Shown piece by piece: positions 1 through 8,637 of a DNA stretch of 63,058 nt. Origin of the DNA: Rubripirellula obstinata (GTDB lineage Bacteria; Planctomycetota; Planctomycetia; Pirellulales; Pirellulaceae). The number at the start of each line of letters is the position of its first letter. Position 1 is the first letter of the stretch. Below the pieces are notes generated by a model. The model worked only from the letters and a program-made list of their open reading frames with translations, searched no databases and was not told the DNA's origin. The position numbers and the translations under genes are program-made. The stretch covers positions 1 to 63,058 of the forward strand of contig NZ_LWSK01000022.1 of NCBI RefSeq assembly GCF_001642955.1, given 5' to 3'.

Positions 1-23
1 TCCCGGAAAACACGGGTTAGTTC

Positions 24-96
24 GTTTAACCGCGTGGGCATCGCCCCGCGCGTCGTGCTGGCCCGAACGCGCGGGGCGATGCCCACGCGGTTAAAC
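24..96. repeat. Long inverted repeat, family A copy 1 (GTTTAACCGCG type)
   Basis: Two perfect 30-base arms (24-53 and 67-96) beginning GTTTAACCGCGTGGGC surround a 13-base loop. A second nearly intact copy lies at 18181-18266, and partial copies at 32347-32389 and 62857-62878. Bases 1-23 also match, in reverse complement, the flank of the 32347 copy, so the repeat unit extends beyond the palindrome. It sits just downstream of the glycosyltransferase gene and may act as a transcription barrier. Confidence 0.9.
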
Positions 97-124
97 AATT
101 TAGAAACCCTTCACGGCGTTGGGT

Positions 125-1279
125 TCAGTCCATGGTCGGAGCAAGCTCGACTGAACCTGCCAAAATCGATTCAATTTTGCGGACGGCTTTCTCGACATTG
201 TGGTCTCGCTGGATCATTTCTGTTGCTGCTTGGACTTGGTTGATCCGCGATGGTTGCTCTGCGGCGAACCTTCTTAGCTGAAGTGCTAGTGAGCTTGGAT
301 CGGCGGACTCGGCCATGAACATTGTTGGTGGGTTGCCTTGAAGTTCGGGCGTGCCACCGGCGGCGGTTGCGACCACGGGAATGCCCAACGCCATCGCTTC
401 TAAAACAACGTTCGGCATGCCTTCAAACCGCGAAGGCAATACCAAGCCATCGGCGGAACCGATCCAAGGTGCAGCGTCGGGCTGATGACCAACGAATTCC
501 GCGTGATGCAGTTTCAGCGTTTGCTCGGATTTCGTGTTTAGACTTTCCAACAATGGCCCATCGCCGACCATCCAAACATGCAGCGGTGCATGCGACCAAT
601 CCGATTCCGTCAACCGAAGTGCCTCGATCAAATCCGAATGCCCCTTTTCCTGGGTCATTCGTCCTACGCAGGCCAACACGGTAACACCGTCAGGGCGATC
701 GATTTTCGTCTTCGCTCTTTCGATGATTGAGTTACGGTCAACCGGATTCGGAACGACGTCGATCTGATTAGCTTTCAGGCCATAGTATCGTGCTGCCGAT
801 TCAGCGGCATTTCGGCTGACCGCGATCACGCGGGCAGATTGACGATACGCTTTCGCCAATCGTCGCTTTTTGATTCCAACAAATCGACGCTCCACCAACG
901 GCAACGCTCGATCGGGCGGACTAACAATCGTCGATATTCTAGGCACGCCTGCGGCGCTTGCTGCTGGTCCCGCGATCATGGTCATGTGAAATGTTCGATC
1001 GTAGATCACGTCGATTTGTTCTGATTGAATCAGAGTTTGCAAATGGTCAACCTGATCACGAAGGGCTCGTCCAGGAAAATAGAACTTCGCGGGCGAAGGC
1101 TGAAATTCATGAATGACCACATCATCGGGAATGCGATCTAGCAAGTCGCCTTCGCGATGCGTGAGGTACAAGTGCGGACTAAATTTGGTTCGATCCAAGT
1201 GCTGCAGCAAGAGCAGCGTTTGTTGCTCGCTGCCACCGCCTCGCATCGAACTGATCATAAAAAGGACTCGGATCGTCAA
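125..1279 (-). CDS. GT4-family glycosyltransferase
   Basis: Predicted 384-residue GT-B glycosyltransferase that transfers a sugar from a nucleotide-sugar donor, probably to a surface polysaccharide or lipid acceptor; the substrate cannot be read from sequence. The N terminus has RVLFMISSMRGGGSEQQ, typical of the GT4 glycine-rich loop. The C-terminal half has VVPNPVD, GRMTQEKG and the EX7E donor-binding stretch FEGMPNVVLEAMALGIPVVA. I place the start at a TTG at 1279 because it overlaps the stop of the upstream gene as TTGA and has GAGGTG 8 bases upstream. A longer frame begins at 1360, but its extra residues do not resemble the family. It is translationally coupled to the nuclease-like gene before it. 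There is no wider polysaccharide cluster in view. Confidence 0.88.
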   Translation of the reverse strand: MTIRVLFMISSMRGGGSEQQTLLLLQHLDRTKFSPHLYLTHREGDLLDRIPDDVVIHEFQPSPAKFYFPGRALRDQVDHLQTLIQSEQIDVIYDRTFHMTMIAGPAASAAGVPRISTIVSPPDRALPLVERRFVGIKKRRLAKAYRQSARVIAVSRNAAESAARYYGLKANQIDVVPNPVDRNSIIERAKTKIDRPDGVTVLACVGRMTQEKGHSDLIEALRLTESDWSHAPLHVWMVGDGPLLESLNTKSEQTLKLHHAEFVGHQPDAAPWIGSADGLVLPSRFEGMPNVVLEAMALGIPVVATAAGGTPELQGNPPTMFMAESADPSSLALQLRRFAAEQPSRINQVQAATEMIQRDHNVEKAVRKIESILAGSVELAPTMD

Positions 1280-2415
1280 GGCAGTTGCACCTCGACCCAA
1301 ACCAGTCGGTGATCGGTTGCGGTGATCAGTTCGTAATTCGGATCCGCCTTGGCTGGCCAAAACACGGCACTGTCATTGACCAGGAAATTGCTGCTGGGCA
1401 ACACATAGTCGATTCGCATTTCGCGTTGTGGACCAAAGCTTGCCGTTGCTCGACTGCTGGAATCGCCCGTGCGGACTGGCTTGGGATCTTGGACTCGCTT
1501 GTGTTGGGTCAGTTCAATGATTGCACTTTGAATTGAATCGCCGCTTTCGGGGTCCGTGTTCAAGTCGCCCGCGATCACAAAGAACGGATCGTCACTGGCG
1601 TCGCCAATCAAGCCGCCGGAACGTCCTTGATCATCGGTCAACCATTTTGCATTGGGATCGCTGATGTAGTGATTCCAGAGCTGGACTTCATCGTGATTGC
1701 GGTTTCCGTTTCGGTCTTCGGGACCATCAAAAACTGGTGGTGTTGGATGGCTGGCTAATAGATGAATGATCTGATCGCCAACTTGAATCGGAACGTCAAC
1801 ATGATTCTTGCTGGACAGTCGCAGTGTTTCCCAGACGTCGCTGGGGTAGTACGGTTGACCTGTTTGTGGATCAGTCGGCTTGTTCGCATCAGGAAAATCA
1901 CGCCACCGGAAATTCTGGAAGGTTCGGATTTCTGATTCGTCGATTGGAAAACGGCTAAGCACAGCAAAGGAGTACTGGCCCGGGTAAACACCAAAACCCC
2001 ATGCGTCCGCTGGACCGCCCGTTTTTCCGTCGCCGTCCAAATCCATCTCGGAAGCAACGCCTGTGTTGCTAGGTGCCGCGTAGAGGTAGGGATAGTCGAT
2101 TGGGTCGAGGCCTCGTTGAGACTTTGCCAAGAATTTTTCTGCGAACAGTTTCACTGTTTCGCCTTCTCCGTCGTAATCAATCTCGTTGAGAAGCAAGATG
2201 TCGGGGCGAACCGTTTGGATCACTGCCGCAATTTTGGCCGCTTTTTTGTCGGTACCACTCGCTAAGCGTTTACGAACGATGCCCTCGGCTTTGTCAAAAA
2301 GCGAAACGTTGTAGGTGGCAATTCGAATCATGGGTTTCGCTGGTTCGGTGGCGATGGCTCGGCAGTGCGTCGCGCACACGATCAAAACCGCGGCAATAAC
2401 AATGGATAGTTTCAT
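1276..2415 (-). CDS. Secreted endonuclease/exonuclease/phosphatase-family protein
   Basis: 379 residues with a Sec signal peptide (MKLSIVIAAVLIVCATHCRA, cleavage after about residue 20). The mature part carries landmarks of the EEP fold: IATYNVSLFD near the start, LLLNEIDYDG (metal-binding Glu), the AGDLNTDP Asp/Asn motif and a terminal ATDHRLVWVEV with the catalytic His. Members hydrolyse phosphodiester or phosphomonoester bonds; a periplasmic role in phosphate scavenging or extracellular DNA breakdown is plausible but not shown. It starts at ATG 2415 and overlaps the glycosyltransferase start by four bases, so the two form a small operon. Upstream lies a large palindromic repeat (2485-2602) shared with the divergent treZ-like gene. 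Confidence 0.85.
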   Translation of the reverse strand: MKLSIVIAAVLIVCATHCRAIATEPAKPMIRIATYNVSLFDKAEGIVRKRLASGTDKKAAKIAAVIQTVRPDILLLNEIDYDGEGETVKLFAEKFLAKSQRGLDPIDYPYLYAAPSNTGVASEMDLDGDGKTGGPADAWGFGVYPGQYSFAVLSRFPIDESEIRTFQNFRWRDFPDANKPTDPQTGQPYYPSDVWETLRLSSKNHVDVPIQVGDQIIHLLASHPTPPVFDGPEDRNGNRNHDEVQLWNHYISDPNAKWLTDDQGRSGGLIGDASDDPFFVIAGDLNTDPESGDSIQSAIIELTQHKRVQDPKPVRTGDSSSRATASFGPQREMRIDYVLPSSNFLVNDSAVFWPAKADPNYELITATDHRLVWVEVQLP

Positions 2416-2484
2416 CGTGGGGATTGGCCTAAAAAACGTGTTCCGTCACATTGGTGTCGTCAGAGAACGCCTGGCAGACACAAA

Positions 2485-2602
2485 GAGACTGTTTGAAGAC
2501 GTAGCTGATCCCGCCAGGGTTCAGTTCTGCATCGGCTCAAGTTCGACTGAACCCTGGCGGGATCAGCTACGGGCGGGTCGCAAGTGATCTTAAAACAGTC
2601 TC
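2485..2602. repeat. REPIN-like element, family B copy 1
   Basis: Perfect 25-base arms (2501-2525, 2546-2570) start GTAGCTGATCCCGCC and end in CAGCTAC. Each arm can itself fold (CTGA-CCC / GGG-TCAG) with GTAG at its foot, as in REP sequences. An outer pair, GAGACTGTTT (2485-2494) and AAACAGTCTC (2593-2602), frames the unit. It lies between divergent genes, so it is not simply a shared terminator. Other copies: 19232-19301 and 33378-33468. Confidence 0.9.
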
Positions 2603-2667
2603 TAAATAATGGAAACTTGTAGTTTAGCCGAATCCGCTTTCCTTTGTTCACGCACCCTTCTATTGAT

Positions 2668-4470
2668 ATGCTGCCCGCTGAAGAAATTGAACAATCCCAA
2701 CTGCATCATGCGCTTGGTGCGACCCCAACCAGCACCAATAGCACCAGTTTTTGCGTGTGGTCTCCGAAATCTCGTCTAGTCAAGGTGCAGGTTGTTGGGC
2801 AAGACGTCCCGATCGCGATGGAGAAGTCGGCGGACGGATATCACCAAATTGAAATCGATGGAGTAGGTCCGGGCGACCGTTATTTTTATCGGTTTGACGA
2901 GCTGCCACCCAGACCCGATCCGGCTTCGCGTTATCAGCCCGAAGGTGTTCATGGTCCCAGCGAAGTCGTGTCACGAGATTTCGGTTGGACCGACCAGGAT
3001 TGGTCGGGAATTGAGCGTGATGACTGGGTGATTTACGAGCTTCATATCGGCACGTTCACTGACCAGGGAACGTTTGTCGCTGCCATCGATCGGCTGGATG
3101 AGCTGATCGATCTTGGTATCACGGCAATCGAACTGATGCCAGTTGCCGATGCACCGGGCAAATGGAACTGGGGATACGATGGTGTCAACTTGTTCGCACC
3201 CAATCGCAATTACGGAACGCCCGATGATCTGCGTCGCCTGGTTGATGCTGCTCACGCAAAGGGCTTGGCGGTTTTCTTAGACGTGGTCTACAACCACCTG
3301 GGGCCGGAGGGCAATTACCTTGGTGAGATTGGTCCGTATCTTTCTCGCAGCCATCGTACTCCGTGGGGAGCGGGGCCCAATTTCGACGGCGCAAGAAACA
3401 GCAAAGAACTGCGCCGGTTCTTTGTCTCCAACGTCATCGCTTGGTTTGATGAATACCATTTCGATGCACTTCGCGTCGACGCAGTCCATTGCATGATTGA
3501 TCAAAGCGAAAAGCATGTCGTCGTCGAAATGGCCGAGGCGGTGCAGCGCTATCGCAATGAATCGGGGCGTCCAGCGAGGTTGATTGCCGAATCGAACATC
3601 TACAATGCTGCGATGACGACCGCGACGGATGCCGGCGGGTGTGGGTTTGATGCCCAGTGGAGTGATTGTTTTTTGCACTCGGTGTTTTCGACACTTCGTC
3701 CAGGCGAACAATTGACCGACCGCGAATACAGGTCTGCTAACGATTTGGACCAAGTCCTGCGAAGCGGATACATCTTTAGCGGCGACTTTGGTGCCAAACC
3801 GATTCGTCAATCGCCCACCGATCGCGTCGACACGTCAACGTTGATCTATTCGATTCAAAACCATGACTTCATTGGCAATCACCCGCTGGGCGTGCGGCTT
3901 CATCAATTGGCATCACCGGCGGTTCAGCGTGCTGCGGCGGCGATGTTGATCCTGTCCCCGGCAATTCCAATGTTGTTTATGGGGGAAGAGTTTGCCTGCG
4001 ATCAACCGTTTCAATTCTTCGTCGATTTTAGTGACTCATCGCTTCGCCGATCTGTTGTCAAAGGCCGCCGCCGCGAATACCCGCAACATGATTGGTCCGA
4101 AGGTTCATCGCCAGTCAAACCCGCCGCGTTCCATGATTCCAAAATCGGAAACCGCGCCGATGGTGACGCGTCAATGGTCGATTGGTATCGCAGCCTAATT
4201 AGTTTACGCAAACAATGGATCAGCAGCGGCTTGTTGTGCGACGCTAATTTACAACTGGAATCAGATCCAAACCAAGGCGTTTTTGTGATGCGATATCGCG
4301 ACACGAATCAGAGTGTCGCGGTCGTCGTGCGGCTGAACCCAATCGCCTGGGATGCCGCTCCCATCCCATTGCCGATCGACGGAAAAGTTGTCTTGGACTC
4401 CAACAAAGGTGATCAAAGCCAACAGCTTCAGGCGAATCACGCAATCGTTGTCCGAGTCGCATCTGACTAG
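2668..4470 (+). CDS. treZ: Malto-oligosyltrehalose trehalohydrolase
   Basis: 600-residue GH13 enzyme that releases trehalose from maltooligosyl-trehalose in the cytoplasm. An N-terminal early-set domain (FCVWSPKSRLVKVQV) precedes the barrel. The segment VIYELHIGTFTDQGTF, the region WNWGYDGVNLFAPNRNYGTP and VVYNHLGPEGNYL are hallmarks of TreZ. Catalytic residues are visible: nucleophile Asp271 (ALRVDAVH), acid Glu308 (IAESN) and Asp400 (QNHDFIGN). ATG 2668 is preferred; an in-frame TTG at 2644 would add eight residues. It is a single-gene unit ending at a REP hairpin. The usual partner, maltooligosyl trehalose synthase (TreY), is not in this window, so the pathway must be completed elsewhere. 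Trehalose is an osmolyte, which fits a marine habitat. Confidence 0.92.
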   Translation: MLPAEEIEQSQLHHALGATPTSTNSTSFCVWSPKSRLVKVQVVGQDVPIAMEKSADGYHQIEIDGVGPGDRYFYRFDELPPRPDPASRYQPEGVHGPSEVVSRDFGWTDQDWSGIERDDWVIYELHIGTFTDQGTFVAAIDRLDELIDLGITAIELMPVADAPGKWNWGYDGVNLFAPNRNYGTPDDLRRLVDAAHAKGLAVFLDVVYNHLGPEGNYLGEIGPYLSRSHRTPWGAGPNFDGARNSKELRRFFVSNVIAWFDEYHFDALRVDAVHCMIDQSEKHVVVEMAEAVQRYRNESGRPARLIAESNIYNAAMTTATDAGGCGFDAQWSDCFLHSVFSTLRPGEQLTDREYRSANDLDQVLRSGYIFSGDFGAKPIRQSPTDRVDTSTLIYSIQNHDFIGNHPLGVRLHQLASPAVQRAAAAMLILSPAIPMLFMGEEFACDQPFQFFVDFSDSSLRRSVVKGRRREYPQHDWSEGSSPVKPAAFHDSKIGNRADGDASMVDWYRSLISLRKQWISSGLLCDANLQLESDPNQGVFVMRYRDTNQSVAVVVRLNPIAWDAAPIPLPIDGKVVLDSNKGDQSQQLQANHAIVVRVASD

Positions 4471-4502
4471 GTGAGGAAAGGTCTGTTCGAGGCAATCAAG
4501 CA

Positions 4503-4534
4503 GGCCGTTTTGGGTGGAGCGAAATACGGCCTAC
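4503..4534 (-). repeat. Solo REP hairpin between convergent genes
   Basis: Read on the minus strand, GTAG (4534-4531) is followed by GCCGTATTTC...AAAACGGC, an imperfect hairpin ending near 4503. This is the single-unit (REP) form of the GTAG-footed elements found in pairs elsewhere in the window. It lies 33 bases after the treZ stop and before the convergent csrA end, where it could help terminate transcription. Confidence 0.65.
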
Positions 4535-4540
4535 GACAAG

Positions 4541-4593
4541 CACCCCCTCTTGGCCGTTGAAACGTCCGACCTCCTCCCCGGTGGAGGTTTGAA
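4541..4593. repeat. Half-unit of the 125-bp double-hairpin repeat family
   Basis: CCCCCTCTTGGCCGTTGAAACGTCC followed by a CCTCC...GGTGGAGG hairpin matches, with small changes, the second half of the units tandemly repeated at 44645-45207 and at 44049-44100. It shows that the family is dispersed in the genome and not confined to the array. Confidence 0.75.
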
Positions 4594-4606
4594 TTTTTGC
4601 GACCGC

Positions 4607-4819
4607 TCATCTGGGGCGGATCACTGGAAGTGGTGCGCACTCAGACGCGGCCAACCTGGAATCCGTCTCCTCACCGATTTCACCACGCAGAATTGACAAC
4701 TCCGTTGGGGCGTCGATGCCAATTTGAATTCGACCGCCTTTGATCTTCAAAACTGTGATCGTAATTCCCGCTTCGGGAAGTAGCACGGATTCATTTTGCT
4801 TTCGTGACAACACCAACAT
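4607..4819 (-). CDS. csrA: Carbon storage regulator CsrA
   Basis: 70-residue RNA-binding translational regulator that binds GGA motifs in mRNA leaders. MLVLSRKQNESVLL begins the first beta strand, VLKIKGGRIQIGIDAP gives the central strands, and SILRGEI ends the core with the Arg that contacts RNA in known CsrA proteins. The tail after residue 50 (EETDSRLAASECAPLPVIRPR) is divergent. It is a lone gene, convergent with treZ and divergent from the small secreted protein; no flagellar genes are nearby. ATG 4819 is the only sensible start. Confidence 0.95.
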   Translation of the reverse strand: MLVLSRKQNESVLLPEAGITITVLKIKGGRIQIGIDAPTELSILRGEIGEETDSRLAASECAPLPVIRPR

Positions 4820-5098
4820 GATTGATTCCCTTCATGGATGATTCAGTGACTTTGGTTGAGCGTGAATCTGCAAGTAGCAAGCACCGTGCCGAAAGGATTT
4901 GTCTGGTCTGAATAGGTATGTCGCTTTTGATTGACGGTGTCGTTCAGGACCGTCAACAAAGCAAGACGCTGCACCCGAGGTCTGGGTTTCCAGTTCACCC
5001 CGGTTCCGCTTGGCGGCAGGAAAATCTTTCGCGTTTGCACGGTGAAAGACGAGGTTTTAGCTGTCTTGCATCTTTCTTCTGGGGGTCGTGATTGCATT
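4820..5098. other. Intergenic leader region between csrA and the small secreted gene
   Basis: No gene recognised. It contains an 8-bp inverted repeat, TTGACGGT (4931-4938) and ACCGTCAA (4949-4956), separated by ten bases. This lies about 140-170 bases upstream of the sigma-54-type promoter at 5099, a typical distance for an enhancer-binding site of an NtrC-type activator; that role is inference. Confidence 0.4.
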
Positions 5099-5113
5099 TG
5101 GCACTCGGCATGC
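5099..5113 (+). promoter_or_regulatory. Sigma-54-type (-24/-12) promoter
   Basis: TGGCAC-TCGGC-ATGC matches the RpoN consensus TGGCAC-N5-TTGC at all but one base, with the GG and GC dinucleotides correctly spaced. Transcription would start near 5125, about 50 bases before ATG 5177. A sigma-54 activator gene lies 2 kb downstream (7010-8482). Confidence 0.7.
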
Positions 5114-5176
5114 GAAGGCGGTAAGTGTCCCGATCAAAGGGGATTCAACCTTCACTTTACACCTGAGAGTTTAACC

Positions 5177-5491
5177 ATGAATTGCAAACTTCGTTCGTTA
5201 GTAGTCGTTGGCGTTTTGGCCGCGACATTCGGAATTACATCAATCGCTGAGGCCAAGAAAATTCGCAGTACAGCGGAACGACGCCAGCATCCCGGTCGCG
5301 GATTCTGGGAAGATGATCACAGGTCGATTCATCGCCGAACCACTCAGCGACAAAAGCATTCGTTTTGGAACTGGAATTGGAATTCGCATTCGTTGTCGAA
5401 TCATAAAGCGACCCCAAAAAAGAAGTCTTGGGGATGGCAGCGAAGTAGTCGGGCCGAATTTCATCATCCTGGGACACGCAGGGCCCGATAG
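5177..5491 (+). CDS. Small secreted basic protein of unknown function
   Basis: 104 residues. A clear Sec signal peptide (MNCKLRSLVVVGVLAATFGI...AEA) ends near residue 25. The mature part of about 80 residues is very rich in Arg, Lys, His, Trp and Ser, with the aromatic/Asn stretch FWNWNWNSHS; I recognise no domain. ATG 5177 is chosen because the signal peptide starts there, although the frame is open back to 4931. A strong sigma-54-type promoter lies upstream and a terminator hairpin downstream, so it is likely a single transcript. Its composition suggests it binds a polyanion or the cell wall, but that is only a guess. Confidence 0.65.
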   Translation: MNCKLRSLVVVGVLAATFGITSIAEAKKIRSTAERRQHPGRGFWEDDHRSIHRRTTQRQKHSFWNWNWNSHSLSNHKATPKKKSWGWQRSSRAEFHHPGTRRAR

Positions 5492-5576
5492 TAAAAAAGG
5501 GACAGCATCGTCAACGCCGTCTTGAACGTTTTGGGTGGCATGTGGACAACTTACCCCGGTGGTCTGCACTGCTAAG

Positions 5577-5633
5577 CAAGCCTAGTCAGCCGAGAAAGAA
5601 CTTCGATTTCTTGGTAGGCTAGGCTTGTTTTTT
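5577..5633 (+). terminator. Rho-independent terminator after the small secreted gene
   Basis: CAAGCCTAG (from 5577) pairs with CTAGGCTTG (5619-5627), followed by TTTTTT. It is about 85 bases after the stop at 5491 and separates this gene from the histidine kinase. Confidence 0.75.
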
Positions 5634-5669
5634 GGCCCGATCCAAACAATGTGTCGCCGGGCAGCGACA

Positions 5670-5757
5670 GTGTCACCCTGGGTTGCCGCAACGATGGGTG
5701 ACACATGTTGTAAATACAACGAAAATACAACTGTCAACGTTTGGGCACAGCGTGTGC
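5670..5757 (+). promoter_or_regulatory. Palindromes and candidate sigma-54 site before the kinase gene
   Basis: Three elements stand in a row. GTGTCACCC (5670-5678) and GGGTGACAC (5696-5704) form a 9-bp inverted repeat with an inner GTTGC/GCAAC. A perfect 14-base palindrome GTTGTAAATACAAC follows at 5707-5720, with another TACAAC half-site at 5726. GGGCAC-AGCGT-GTGC at 5743-5757 is a fair sigma-54 match, 84 bases upstream of ATG 5841. Together they suggest autoregulation by the downstream activator; this is inferred from motifs only. Confidence 0.45.
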
Positions 5758-5840
5758 TTTGCAGCAGTGTGTTCTTTGCAAGCGAAGGTTGTTGAAAAAC
5801 CTATGCTTCAAACCCTGCTTGATTCGCCAGACAGTTGCCG

Positions 5841-7013
5841 ATGCCTTACTCATACCTTCGCGATCGTTCAAACAACGACGTGTTTTTTCGCTTCGTTGCC
5901 AATTACACCTATGACTGGGAAAGCTGGCACGATCCGCATGGAAAATTAGTTTGGGTCAATGACGCCGTCGAACGCATGACGGGATACTCCGTGGATCGGT
6001 GCATGCAGATGGATGACTATCCGCTGCCGATCATTGCCGAGAAGGATCACGCTCGGATGTCCAAGATGCTTTCCGATGCGATTTCGGGTAAGTCGCATAA
6101 CGATTTAGAATTTGAGATCCTGACCCGCGACGGCCAAGAGCGGTGGATGGCTGTTTCATGGCAACCGATGTACGACGACGATGGGAAGCATTTAGGGTTT
6201 CGCACCAGCGTTCGTGACATCACCGATCGACAGGGATTGAAAGAACAATTGCGTCTGTATACGGAACATTTGGAGCAACTGGTTCAAGAGCGAACCGCTC
6301 GCATTGCTCAATTGGAAAAGCACCGTCAGCAGATGGAAAAGCTTGCCGCTCTCGGCGAACTTGCCGCCGGTGTGGCTCATGAAGTCAACAACCCGTTGGC
6401 TGGGATCCGAAATGCATTCGCTTTGTTTCGTGATAGCCTGACGTCCGAGCATGAGCATTACGAACTGCTAGAACTGGTTGACAAAGAAATTGAACGCATC
6501 AGTTCAATCATTCACCAGATGTATCAACTCTATCGTCGCAATCCACAAAAGTCCGCTGAGTTTTCAATTGCAAAAACAATTCGCGATGTCTCGACGTTGC
6601 TTGATCCAGTTCTACGCCGCTATCAAGCAAAGCTGGTCGTCGATTCAAATGCTGACGACGATGTTGTTCGCTTGCCCGAGGGTGAACTAAAGCAAGTGCT
6701 ATTCAATTTGATTCGCAATGCTGTCCAGGCGTCGGAACCGCATTCGATCGTCGAGATCGGGGTGGAGTGTAACGACAGCGAAGTAAAGCTTGCCGTCAGC
6801 GATGAAGGCTGCGGAATCGAAGACTCGGTTTTGCAACACATTTTTGAACCGTTCTTCACAACCAAAAGCGAATTAAAAGAGGGGATGGGGTTGGGGCTAT
6901 CGGTTTCAAGGAATTTGGTCGAAGGCATGAACGGAAGTCTGTCTGTGAAGTCTCGCGTTGGCCAAGGCAGCACGTTCACTGTTACGCTGCCACGAAGGAT
7001 AGAAGAATCATGA
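5841..7013 (+). CDS. PAS-domain sensor histidine kinase
   Basis: 390 residues, no membrane segment, so probably cytosolic. A PAS domain (roughly residues 20-130, with [13 protein letters not shown] and the PAC ending RTSVRDIT) is followed by a coiled coil ([17 protein letters not shown]). The HisKA box is [10 protein letters not shown] with phospho-acceptor His180. The ATPase domain shows the N box ([10 protein letters not shown]), G1 (DEGCGIE), F (FEPFFTTK) and G2 (GMGLGLS). ATG 5841 is preferred; TTG 5835 is possible. The stop overlaps the response regulator start as ATGA, so the two are co-translated partners. A degraded paralogue of the N-terminal half lies at 32395-33110. Confidence 0.92.
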   Translation: MPYSYLRDRSNNDVFFRFVANYTYDWESWHDPHGKLVWVNDAVERMTGYSVDRCMQMDDYPLPIIAEKDHARMSKMLSDAISGKSHNDLEFEILTRDGQERWMAVSWQPMYDDDGKHLGFRTSVRDITDRQGLKEQLRLYTEHLEQLVQERTARIAQLEKHRQQMEKLAALGELAAGVAHEVNNPLAGIRNAFALFRDSLTSEHEHYELLELVDKEIERISSIIHQMYQLYRRNPQKSAEFSIAKTIRDVSTLLDPVLRRYQAKLVVDSNADDDVVRLPEGELKQVLFNLIRNAVQASEPHSIVEIGVECNDSEVKLAVSDEGCGIEDSVLQHIFEPFFTTKSELKEGMGLGLSVSRNLVEGMNGSLSVKSRVGQGSTFTVTLPRRIEES

Positions 7014-8482
7014 AGGATGGAAGAATCATGGGCGAAAAGCCTCAACGAATCCTCGTCGCCGATGACGAACCTTTGTACCTGCGCACAACGGGAGCCTTGC
7101 TTGGCAAAGCGGGTTACGAATGTGTTTGTGTTCCCGACGCGGGGGCGGCGATCGAGCGTCTGCACGCCGAATCGTTTGATTTGGTTCTGTCAGATCTAAA
7201 CATGCCGGGCAATTTGAAACTGGAATTGTTGCGGGACCAAAGCACTCATCGGCCTCATGTTCCGATTGTCGTGGTGACCGGCGTGCCGACGTTACCATCG
7301 GCGATCGAAAGTATCCGATTGGGGATTACGGACTACCTGCTTAAGCCGGTCAAGTTTGACGATCTGTTGGCGTGCGTCCGGCGTGTGATCGCGGCCAGCA
7401 AGGCACAATCGCTGCTGCCGGTCACACCGCCGCGAAAACGTGAAGAATTGGAAACGTTGTTTCCGCACATCATCGGCAGCAGTAAGCCGATGCTAGAACT
7501 TTTCGAGATCATCGATCGAGTTGCCGGAACCGACACCAGTGTTTTGATCACTGGTGAGAGTGGCACGGGCAAAGAAGTGGTCGCCAGCACGATTCATTCG
7601 CATAGTCATCGCAAGAAAGGGAAGTTTCAAGTCATCGATTGCACGGCAGTTCCCGAAGCGTTGTTCGAGTCGATGTTGTTTGGGCACAAAAAGGGTTCTT
7701 TTACAGGTGCCGTTGGCGATGCCGAAGGCTTGCTGAAACAATGCGACGGCGGAACCGCATTCTTTGACGAACTGGGCGAATTGCCAGCGCCATTGCAGGC
7801 GAAATTACTTCGTGCGGTTCAGGAACAGACCTTTACTCCCGTCGGCAGTCACACGCCTGTTTCGGTCAACACACGATTCGTTTGCGCGACGAACCGCGAC
7901 TTAGAGTTGGAAGTCAACGCTGGACGTTTTCGCCAAGACTTGTTTTATCGGTTAGGTGTGATTCAAGTTGAACTGCCACCGCTCCGCGAACGTGGTAACG
8001 ATGTCTTGCAGTTGGCGGACGCGTTTCTGAAAATGTTGCGGCCAGAGAAATCTAAGATCGATGGGTTTACTGCCGAAGCGACCGATTCACTGATGCGGTA
8101 TTCGTGGCCAGGCAATATTCGCGAGCTGCGAAATGTGATTGAGCGTGCGGTTGCGTTGGCTCGCGGGACGACGATCACGGTAACGGACTTGCCTGAAAAG
8201 ATTCGGCAACCGCAACCCGTGGAAAGCATCCCGGCCAGTACGAAGAACACACGTGCTTCTGCAGGTCCAACGACTGGGCCACCTGGTTCGCTACCGGTTT
8301 CGCTACCCGGCGCGTCGCGTGAAGAAGCGATGGAGGCAGCCGAGTATCAGTATCTTGTCAATTTGATGCAGTCCCATTGCGGAAATGTATCCGAGGCGGC
8401 GCGGCACGCCGATTTGTCGCGTCAAGGAATGCACAAACTGCTTAAGAAACACGATATCCAAGCGGCCGACTTTCGGGTTTGA
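7010..8482 (+). CDS. NtrC-family sigma-54-dependent response regulator
   Basis: 490 residues. Receiver domain at residues 1-130 with the acidic pair DDE and phospho-acceptor Asp62 (VLSDLNMP). The central AAA+ domain has Walker [10 protein letters not shown] (about 182-190), the sigma-54 contact loop GSFTGA (a Ser variant of GAFTGA, about 229-234) and Walker B FFDELGE. A Fis-type helix-turn-helix ends the protein ([20 protein letters not shown]). It activates RpoN-dependent promoters after phosphorylation by the adjacent kinase. ATG 7010 overlaps the kinase stop; ATG 7028 is an alternative, lying in a short direct repeat (GAAGAATCATG twice). Candidate targets are the sigma-54-type promoters at 5099, 5743 and 18474. 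Confidence 0.93.
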   Translation: MKDGRIMGEKPQRILVADDEPLYLRTTGALLGKAGYECVCVPDAGAAIERLHAESFDLVLSDLNMPGNLKLELLRDQSTHRPHVPIVVVTGVPTLPSAIESIRLGITDYLLKPVKFDDLLACVRRVIAASKAQSLLPVTPPRKREELETLFPHIIGSSKPMLELFEIIDRVAGTDTSVLITGESGTGKEVVASTIHSHSHRKKGKFQVIDCTAVPEALFESMLFGHKKGSFTGAVGDAEGLLKQCDGGTAFFDELGELPAPLQAKLLRAVQEQTFTPVGSHTPVSVNTRFVCATNRDLELEVNAGRFRQDLFYRLGVIQVELPPLRERGNDVLQLADAFLKMLRPEKSKIDGFTAEATDSLMRYSWPGNIRELRNVIERAVALARGTTITVTDLPEKIRQPQPVESIPASTKNTRASAGPTTGPPGSLPVSLPGASREEAMEAAEYQYLVNLMQSHCGNVSEAARHADLSRQGMHKLLKKHDIQAADFRV

Positions 8483-8507
8483 TCGATTGCTGGTGCAACG
8501 TATCAAC

Positions 8508-8620
8508 GTAGGCCGGAACAAGACGCGTTAGCGGCGCAGTTCCGGCAATTGCACTGGATAGCCTGAACGTCGCTATGCTTATTCCAGCACATGTTCCAGG
8601 CTGACTCGGCTAAAGCCTAC
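8508..8620. repeat. REP-type hairpins, family E, between convergent genes
   Basis: GTAG (8508-8511) precedes a hairpin GCCGGAAC...GTTCCGGC ending at 8546. On the opposite strand CTAC (8617-8620) closes a second, weaker GTAG-footed hairpin (GGCT...AGCC). The pair fills the gap between the response regulator and the V-ATPase A gene ends. The same family recurs at 19103-19196. Confidence 0.65.
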
Positions 8621-8637
8621 ACTCCAGCAAATCGTGT

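Noticed and set aside
1280-1360. Longer N terminus for the glycosyltransferase
   Set aside because: The extra codons overlap the upstream gene and lack family resemblance, whereas TTG 1279 has a ribosome-binding site and a TTGA overlap.
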